DNA of 64,000 nt from positions 183,169-247,168 of the forward strand of contig CBIHNI010000003.1 of assembly GCA_966211455.1 (NCBI GenBank). The letters are read 5' to 3'. The stretch is from 21-14-0-10-47-8 sp966211455. Lineage in GTDB: Bacteria > Bdellovibrionota > Bdellovibrionia > Bdellovibrionales > Bdellovibrionaceae. The notes below the pieces were generated by a model, which was given only the letters and a program-made list of their open reading frames with translations, searched no databases and was not told the origin of the DNA. Every line of letters begins with the position of its first letter. Position 1 is the stretch's first letter. Below are positions 59,095-64,000 of the stretch, one piece after another. Position numbers and translations under genes: made by a program.

Positions 59095-59550
59095 CTAGCG
59101 GTAACAACGATCCTGCTGGCACCAGTAATTTGAAATACGTTGGCAATTCCACATGGCTTCATTCATCGCCTGGTTTGCCGTCCATCCACGACCTTCAAAC
59201 CAACGACCATAATAATCACGCGCGTAACAAGTGATCACACCATAGTTTGGCGGTGGTTGATGCGGAGGATAGTTCGGTGGAGGTTGAGGCTGATGAGGTG
59301 GCGGTTGATGGGGTGGCTGGTGCGGAGGACGCGGTGGGCGCGGCGGACGTCCCGGCTGGTCGGGGCGGCCTGGTTGACCCGGACGACCTGGACGCATCAG
59401 ATCTCCTTGGCGAAATTCCATGTCGGTGGTGATCGCATCTTCTTGAGTTTCGATGAGAGCTTCTGAACCTTCATCTGCAGTTTGGGCCATCACGATGGAG
59501 CCGAAGCTCAAGCTCGTGATCAATGCTGTCAGTAGATATTTTTGAAACAT
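59095..59550 (-). CDS. Proline-rich secreted protein
   Basis: 151 residues. Signal peptide ending SIVMAQT (about residue 23). Residues about 52-102 are a Pro/Arg/Gln/His-rich tract (PGRPGQPGRP, then HQPPP units). The C-terminal part has four Cys (ITCYARDYYGRWFEGRG, MWNCQRI, WCQQDRC) in a small domain recalling DUF4189-like secreted domains. Strong GGAG ribosome site. Role unknown; perhaps attached to envelope components by the Pro tract. Confidence 0.7.
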   Translation of the reverse strand: MFQKYLLTALITSLSFGSIVMAQTADEGSEALIETQEDAITTDMEFRQGDLMRPGRPGQPGRPDQPGRPPRPPRPPHQPPHQPPPHQPQPPPNYPPHQPPPNYGVITCYARDYYGRWFEGRGWTANQAMNEAMWNCQRISNYWCQQDRCYR

Positions 59551-59744
59551 CTGATCTCCTTTTAAGAGGGTTGGTCGTTACTATTTGATGGCTATCGCAG
59601 CGCCAAAAAATCAGTCAATCAAAAAGCCTGGTCTGAAATGGGTCAGAATGACTTGGTTTTTTATTTATCTTTTTATTTTATATATTTAGAAACGATTTGA
59701 GATCGCTTCAGTTCGTCAAATGATGCAACCCGTTCGGAAAATAA

Positions 59745-60284
59745 TTAGCGCTGAATTTTGGGAAACTTTAAGGTCACTTTGTCTTTGCTGTTCTCGACCT
59801 GAACCTTGTCGGCATCTGTCTCGGGTGGAACCGGAAAAGAACGATGAAATTCAGAAGAGAAATAGGCCCCGCCCTGCGATTCGTCGGCTTGATTTTCTGT
59901 TTGTCCGGCAATGGTGATCTGCCCTTTTTCGATATTCACCTGCAGGCTTTTGGGATCCATCCCTTTGATCGTGATGTCGTAATAGATGAACTGATCATCT
60001 TCGCGAGTTTCGATTTGACCGGCGCCATCGGATTTCGGTAGCTGCATTCCTTGCATCATCTGCTGTTGCAGATTTCGCATTTCTTCGAAAGGATCGATTT
60101 CTTCGTCCTCGGGAAATGCTTCGCCATCAAAATTCGTCGGAAAATTTCCGATTTGCTTTTGATGACGCGATTGAGGTGAGCCATGGAAACGTTCGACAGC
60201 TTTTTGCACACCTAAGGTCAGCAAGACGCCAAAAATAAAACAAAGACTTCCGAACAAAAATCGATTCTCGAAAATTTTCTTCAT
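59745..60284 (-). CDS. Membrane-anchored small heat-shock (Hsp20/alpha-crystallin) protein
   Basis: 179 residues from the ATG at 60284. A single hydrophobic helix near residues 8-28 (FGSLCFIFGVLLTLGVQ) anchors it, followed by a charged linker with PFEEMRNLQQQMMQGM. The alpha-crystallin domain at 90-179 includes YDITIKGMDPKSLQV, FSSEFHRSFPVPPETDADKV and VTLKFPKIQR. The C-terminal IXI tail typical of soluble Hsp20 is absent. It should sit in the periplasm or at the inner membrane. Preceded by a membrane zinc-ribbon gene with 2-bp spacing. Confidence 0.88.
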   Translation of the reverse strand: MKKIFENRFLFGSLCFIFGVLLTLGVQKAVERFHGSPQSRHQKQIGNFPTNFDGEAFPEDEEIDPFEEMRNLQQQMMQGMQLPKSDGAGQIETREDDQFIYYDITIKGMDPKSLQVNIEKGQITIAGQTENQADESQGGAYFSSEFHRSFPVPPETDADKVQVENSKDKVTLKFPKIQR

Positions 60285-60286
60285 TT

Positions 60287-60646
60287 TCAATTCGTCCCTT
60301 CAATCGCGTACTGGGCAAAGCAATGCCCGCACTTGATGCGCTCCTCTTCCCCGAGCAAAAACTGCTTTGGTAAAATCTCTTGGCACTGCAGGCATTGGAC
60401 GTTCTCTAAGATTTCCAACCGTGCTTGAATTTTATAAGATTTTATCCCGACGACAATCGATAAGATCAAAAAAGTCGGCACCAAGACAAAATGTGCGACC
60501 GGAACAAAAACCGAAAGGATCGCAAGTCCAAAGAAGACTCCAAATTTCTTCCATGCATAGAGGGTCCTTTCACGTTTTGAAAGAGTGTGAAGAGTCGCCT
60601 TGATATCCGTGGTCTTGGCCTGGTCGCTTGTCAGTGTCAGTTTCAT
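60287..60646 (-). CDS. Membrane protein with C-terminal zinc-ribbon-like Cys pairs
   Basis: 119 residues from the ATG at 60646. Two hydrophobic helices (VFFGLAILSVFVPVAHFVLVP region) are followed by a C-terminal CLQC... CGHC arrangement, spaced as in a zinc ribbon. Upstream frame extension lacks a ribosome site. Function unknown; cotranscribed with the Hsp20 gene (stop 2 bases before its start). Confidence 0.7.
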   Translation of the reverse strand: MKLTLTSDQAKTTDIKATLHTLSKRERTLYAWKKFGVFFGLAILSVFVPVAHFVLVPTFLILSIVVGIKSYKIQARLEILENVQCLQCQEILPKQFLLGEEERIKCGHCFAQYAIEGTN

Positions 60647-60808
60647 AGGAACTCTTTTTGTAAGCCCACTTCGAAAGACTGTCACGAAGCCGCCATGCCG
60701 CCCCGTTTCGATGCGGGATGACAAAGAACGGGCTATACGACCTATAATAAAAAACGATTTGCTGGCAGATGGGTCCCGGTGGAAAATTTGAAGCACAGGA
60801 GGAATCTC

Positions 60809-61063
60809 ATGAATCGCATATGGCTGCATCGCATGCGCCACCGATTCATAGTCGTGACTGGTTCACTGGCTTTGTTGGTGGTTGCATCCGGAATTCATTT
60901 AAAGTCCCCAACCCTTCAAACGTCGGATGTGCGCCCCATCCATCACTCTTCGCACAATGGTGGAGACAACATGAAGGCCAAAGAACGGATTTTCATCTAT
61001 CGCGTCTTTCAAATTCGAAAGCTCAACGGCGATTTGAAAACCCGCTCTTCGAGCGCTTCTTAA
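60809..61063 (+). CDS. Short secreted or membrane-anchored protein
   Basis: 84 residues with GGAGGAA placed ideally before the ATG at 60809. A hydrophobic segment (about 15-31, VVTGSLALLVVASGIHL) follows an Arg-rich start, so it is exported or anchored. The rest has His- and Ser-rich parts and a basic C-terminus. No family recognised. Its stop lies 1 bp from the stop of the convergent OmpA-like gene. Confidence 0.6.
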   Translation: MNRIWLHRMRHRFIVVTGSLALLVVASGIHLKSPTLQTSDVRPIHHSSHNGGDNMKAKERIFIYRVFQIRKLNGDLKTRSSSAS

Positions 61064-61064
61064 A

Positions 61065-61646
61065 CTACTCTTCCTTCAGCATCAACATGACGATCGATTT
61101 CGAAGCCTTGGGCAATCCCGTCTTTGGCTGATCGGTCGTTGGGATACCAGCCGTTTCCAATGACTGTTTTACACGGGTGTCAGCTGTCTTTAGAAACTCT
61201 TTCAAAGCGGTGGGACGTTCGGCCATGCTGTGCACATGAACATCAACCGAAGCGCGCAATTCATTCAGATAGTCGCGGATGGCTTTGTTGCGATTGTCGG
61301 CCAAGTTTCTTTGGGCTTTCGATAATGTTTTGGCGTTTTCAGAAGGATACTCTTGGTCGGCCCAGGTGATCACATTCGCGTCGCTGACTTCGCGCTGGCC
61401 CTTGCTACGCAAGAACAATTCTTTGATCTGCTCTTGGGCTTTCGAGGTTAGTTTCGATGAACCCTTGGCAAAAGAAATTTCGGTTACGTAAGGCGCCGAC
61501 TGTTCGGCCGCGACCTGTTTTGCCTCCATACTGGTCGACGTCACCGGAGAAGGTTCGCCGCGCGATTGGTTGCTGACGTCTTTCGGTTCGTGCGAACAAG
61601 CGGCCGCAAACAGGGTCGAAATCAGTAACAAGCTTCTTTTTGTCAT
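61065..61646 (-). CDS. OmpA-family lipoprotein
   Basis: 193 residues. Lipobox FAAAC (Cys17). The C-terminal two-thirds follow the OmpA/MotB-like pattern: YVTEISFAKGSSKLTSKAQEQIKEL, VITWADQEY and LSKAQRNLADNRNKAIRDYL, where the last matches the LSxxRAxxVxxYL helix. Such domains bind peptidoglycan, so this protein probably tethers the envelope. Its start overlaps the stop of the AsmA-like gene (4 bases). Confidence 0.8.
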   Translation of the reverse strand: MTKRSLLLISTLFAAACSHEPKDVSNQSRGEPSPVTSTSMEAKQVAAEQSAPYVTEISFAKGSSKLTSKAQEQIKELFLRSKGQREVSDANVITWADQEYPSENAKTLSKAQRNLADNRNKAIRDYLNELRASVDVHVHSMAERPTALKEFLKTADTRVKQSLETAGIPTTDQPKTGLPKASKSIVMLMLKEE

Positions 61647-62749
61647 GGTTTGTTCCTTTTCTGTGGGGTTCGTTGTGCATCCGGCGACAAACTGATTTCG
61701 TCTTCAAGACCTTCGTTCAACGGATCTGAAAATCCATTTTTAAAGGCTTCTGAAATCGCTTTCGCCGAGTTGATTTGAATTCCATCTTTGTCGTAAGCAA
61801 AAAGAACCTTGGTCGCCAGGGTTTTGTCTCTGGCATTTCGGAAAAAGAGATTGGCCGCCGCCGTCGAGACTTCAATTCCAAAGTGTTTCAAACCGACAAA
61901 GATTTCGTCGTTCGCCACCACGTCCGCTTTTTTCACGAAAGGCTTGGCGTAACCTTCGATCTTTCCTTTTTCCGATCGCACCTCGGAAAACAAATCCAAT
62001 TCGCCCGAAGTGAATGTCAAAGGAAGCTTCTTTTTCAGCCAAGGATTGGCTTTCTTCAATTCAAAATCGCGCATTTCGGCATCCAGATCCCAGGCCACCG
62101 GATCGCTGGTCAGATTCAAGGTTCCCGAAACTTTCATTGGCGTGGCTCCGTAGAAAAGTCCCTGCGCGAAGAAGGGGCTCAATGGGTTTTCCGCTCTCGG
62201 CATGGCATTGCTCAATCTTCCGCGAAGCTCGGTGACCGAGATCCACGGCGAATCGGCAAAAGCCATCGAATCCGTCATTTCGAAACTCGAATCGCGGAAA
62301 TCGATTCGCTCGACTTGCACCGGAAACAGCTTGGCTCCGGCTTTCTTCGAGTCTTCTTCGGCTCCTTTCGGAGAATTGGCAAACGCATCGATCACGGCCT
62401 TCGACATGCGAAACCTCATGTCGGCGATCTCAATATCTGTCGTCAATCGGCCTTTAAAAATTTCACGCCATGCCACCGAAACGTCGATATTCTGCGTGGT
62501 AAAGAATTTTTCGCGGGGATCTTTGCGCAACCATAGCTCTAAGCTCTGCAACTGGTAAGAGCCGCGCCAAACCCCGAGATCTATATCGTCGAGGTGTCCT
62601 TGATAAACCGGAGAGAACTCGGCCAGAAACTCGTTGGTTTTCTTTAGGATCAACGGTGGCAAAAACATTCGAACCGCGACGATCAAAATGATCAGTCCCC
62701 AAAAGATTTTTGATTTCCAGATTTTCCAATTCGCGATCGATCTCATCAT
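61643..62749 (-). CDS. AsmA/DUF748-like envelope protein
   Basis: 368 residues with one N-terminal membrane helix (IFWGLIILIVAVRMFLPPLIL). The mature part begins YQGHLDDIDLGVWRGSYQLQSLELWL and includes repeated beta-strand patterns (VERIDFRDSSFEMTD) typical of AsmA-like/DUF748 proteins implicated in lipid transport between membranes. Two adjacent ATG codons; neither has a strong ribosome site. Cotranscribed with the OmpA-like gene. Confidence 0.7.
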   Translation of the reverse strand: MMRSIANWKIWKSKIFWGLIILIVAVRMFLPPLILKKTNEFLAEFSPVYQGHLDDIDLGVWRGSYQLQSLELWLRKDPREKFFTTQNIDVSVAWREIFKGRLTTDIEIADMRFRMSKAVIDAFANSPKGAEEDSKKAGAKLFPVQVERIDFRDSSFEMTDSMAFADSPWISVTELRGRLSNAMPRAENPLSPFFAQGLFYGATPMKVSGTLNLTSDPVAWDLDAEMRDFELKKANPWLKKKLPLTFTSGELDLFSEVRSEKGKIEGYAKPFVKKADVVANDEIFVGLKHFGIEVSTAAANLFFRNARDKTLATKVLFAYDKDGIQINSAKAISEAFKNGFSDPLNEGLEDEISLSPDAQRTPQKRNKP

Positions 62750-62909
62750 GCTTGTCAGTTTGCAAATTGCGTTCTCTGGCCTTGAGAGAATAAGACCGGC
62801 GCAGAATCGAATTCACGGGGATTTCATGTAAATCGGGACGAACGAAATCGCCCCACGTGTCTGAATGCCACATTTCGACTTCAGCCGAATTTGTTTCTGC
62901 TTTCTGCAT
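62463..62909 (-). CDS. Doubtful ORF overlapping the AsmA-like gene
   Basis: 148 codons, but only about 53 lie outside the AsmA-like gene. The first residues (MQKAETNSAEVEMWHSD) read like normal coding in codon use, and the rest is an out-of-frame reading of the next gene. No ribosome site is visible. It may be a short upstream gene whose stop is lost by overlap, or a chance frame. Confidence 0.3.
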   Translation of the reverse strand: MQKAETNSAEVEMWHSDTWGDFVRPDLHEIPVNSILRRSYSLKARERNLQTDKHDEIDRELENLEIKNLLGTDHFDRRGSNVFATVDPKENQRVSGRVLSGLSRTPRRYRSRGLARLLPVAELRAMVAQRSPRKILYHAEYRRFGGMA

Positions 62910-62963
62910 TGACAGAAAAGGCTGGCGATTTCACTGATAACAGCATTCACTGACAGTAGGTGG

Positions 62964-63238
62964 CTTACCATCGCTTCGGCGGCCGTGTGCGGGATTGTGA
63001 TTCACAGCTCCGGTGGCCGCTACCGGCGCGCGCGATCCGATCATTGAGCTCACCACCGCTCCGGCAGCTAGGTGCTGGATCGGTAATTCACCACCGCTTC
63101 GGAGATTGCGCGCGGGAGTGGTGGCACACCACCGCTCCGGTGACTGAGTGTGAGAGTGCATGTTTACCACCGATCTGGTGACTGCAAGATGGACCGTCAG
63201 CTCACCACCGCATCGGTGACCGACTGCAGCGAGTGACG
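62964..63238. repeat. Array of seven dyad-cored units, five at exactly 38-bp spacing
   Basis: Core CACCACCGCTCCGGTG-like, containing dyad CACCG-N3-CGGTG, recurs with the GCT (or equivalent) at 62973, 63007, 63058, 63096, 63134, 63172 and 63210; spacings 34, 51, 38, 38, 38, 38. Unit boundaries for the last five are 63049, 63087, 63125, 63163 and 63201. The core (about 18 bp) is well conserved; the remaining 20 bases differ. Because 38 is not a multiple of 3, a protein repeat is excluded. The whole gap 62910-63468 holds no other clear gene; 63239-63468 is AT-rich with a weak promoter-like TTGACG at 63260. Confidence 0.8.
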
Positions 63239-63468
63239 GAAAATAATATTTTATTCTGCTTGACGAGATTTTCGTCTCTCTAATTCCGCTGGAGTGAGCT
63301 GCATTTGCACTGATGATCTGAAATTTTCAAAAATGAATTTTGCATCTCACAGAGAGCCAATCCATGCGTTTCATCACAAGCCGCAAGTGCATCTCATCCA
63401 TCTCAAAAAACAGCTTTTAAAAACCCATGCTAGAAAGATCTCGAACTCAAATTATAAGGATCAATCAA

Positions 63469-64000
63469 ATGAGCCATTTCGAAATGAACTGCATGAAGCG
63501 TAAAATCAACCCAGCTAAACTCAAAACAAACGATACGGAACTCAAAAATCCGCCGATTAATTATCCACTCACGCTGCAAAAGCTCACAAACGACGAGCTA
63601 GAATTCCGATTAAAAGATCTCGTCCAAAAAGAAAGAAAGCTTTTACATATTATTTTAGAGCATATTAAAGAAGTCAGCCGTCGTGAGCTTTACTTAGCGA
63701 AAGCTTATTCATCGATGTACGAGTACCTGACAAAAGAAATGGGATATTCGGGCTCTTCCGCTATGCGAAGGCTTGAGGCTGCAAATCTCTTAAAAGACCT
63801 GCCAAGTTTAGCTGAAAATATCAAAAATGGATCCGTGAACCTCACACAGGTATGTGAATTATCACGAGCGATCAAAGAAAAAGAGCGAGCTACTCACACC
63901 CGAATCCCAACTGAAGTGAAAGAAGCACTTCTCAGTCAGATTCATTCTAAAACAACTGCCGAAACACAGAAAATCTTAGCCGAAAGCTTAGATCTGCCAC
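63469..64000 (+). CDS. HNH endonuclease-family protein, N-terminal part (runs off window)
   Basis: 177 codons visible from the ATG at 63469 (AAGGA site). The part KERKLLHIILEHIKEVSRRELYLAKAYSSMYEYLTKEMGYSGSSAMRRLEAANLLKDLP matches the helical N-terminal region of HNH proteins common in Bdellovibrio-type genomes; the HNH domain itself would lie beyond the window, so nuclease activity is inferred. Codon use is AT-rich (many AAA, TTA, GAA, ATT) compared with the rest of the window, a sign of recent acquisition. Confidence 0.65.
   Translation, partial: MSHFEMNCMKRKINPAKLKTNDTELKNPPINYPLTLQKLTNDELEFRLKDLVQKERKLLHIILEHIKEVSRRELYLAKAYSSMYEYLTKEMGYSGSSAMRRLEAANLLKDLPSLAENIKNGSVNLTQVCELSRAIKEKERATHTRIPTEVKEALLSQIHSKTTAETQKILAESLDLP

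Noticed and set aside
62964..63238. CRISPR array
   Set aside because: Shared cores are only about 18 bp and imperfect, unit length varies in the first two copies, and no cas gene is visible.

Overview
The window looks like chromosomal DNA of a Gram-negative bacterium of the Bdellovibrio type (Bdellovibrionota). This is an inference from gene content: a TIGR02147 regulator, many small lipoproteins and secreted proteins, three tandem S1-family protease lipoproteins, a DUF4105/Lnb-type outer-membrane protein, a chalcone-isomerase-like secreted protein, and an HNH protein of a type I associate with Bdellovibrio genomes. No rRNA or tRNA gene is visible to confirm it. Coding is dense: many neighbouring genes overlap by 1 to 4 bases (ATGA, TAATG), and convergent genes overlap by up to 29 bases.

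Layout. 1-8.0 kb: truncated S8 protease lipoprotein, secreted protein, DEAD-box helicase with a long basic tail, alpha/beta hydrolase, poly(A) polymerase, VOC protein and TIGR02147 regulator. 8.1-14.6 kb: secreted SleB-like hydrolase, then chemotaxis genes cheA-cheR-cheB facing a divergent cheW. 14.6-21.5 kb: diverged transketolase, adenosine deaminase, proline iminopeptidase, a hairpin-rich leader and the S1 protease lipoprotein triplet. 21.5-26.6 kb: menF-menD-menH, divergent from DAHP synthase-ubiE (menaquinone and chorismate supply). 26.6-31.8 kb: a 64-residue possible precursor peptide in its own transcription unit, a hypothetical protein, an HD hydrolase, a lipoprotein, a chalcone-isomerase-like protein and a lysophospholipase-like protein.

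31.8-42.8 kb is the most striking part. A dipeptide ABC transporter operon (dppA-B-C-D, a small secreted coiled-coil gene, dppF) runs with a 4-base overlap into a shikimate operon: aroB, aroA, a trifunctional aroK-aroD-aroE fusion, aroC. The order AroB-AroA-AroK-AroD-AroE is that of the domains in the eukaryotic pentafunctional AROM protein. The last three are already fused here, and the other two are joined only by 4-base overlaps.

43-49.5 kb: MobA-like nucleotidyltransferase, a highly structured intergenic region, and an ung-xanthine dehydrogenase operon (Mo, 2Fe-2S and FAD subunits plus XdhC), consistent with purine and nucleic-acid turnover. 49.6-55.8 kb: HPF-like protein, OmpR-type response regulator, KefB/KefC-type antiporter, MFS exporter, acyltransferase and a DUF3396 (TsiV-like) protein. 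55.8-62.9 kb: envelope genes, including a DUF3015 protein, DUF4105/Lnb-like barrel, lipoproteins, a membrane-anchored Hsp20, an OmpA-like lipoprotein and an AsmA-like protein.

62.9-64.0 kb changes character. A non-coding array of seven dyad-cored units, the last five at exactly 38-bp spacing, precedes an AT-rich HNH-family gene that runs off the window. This suggests an acquired or mobile segment.
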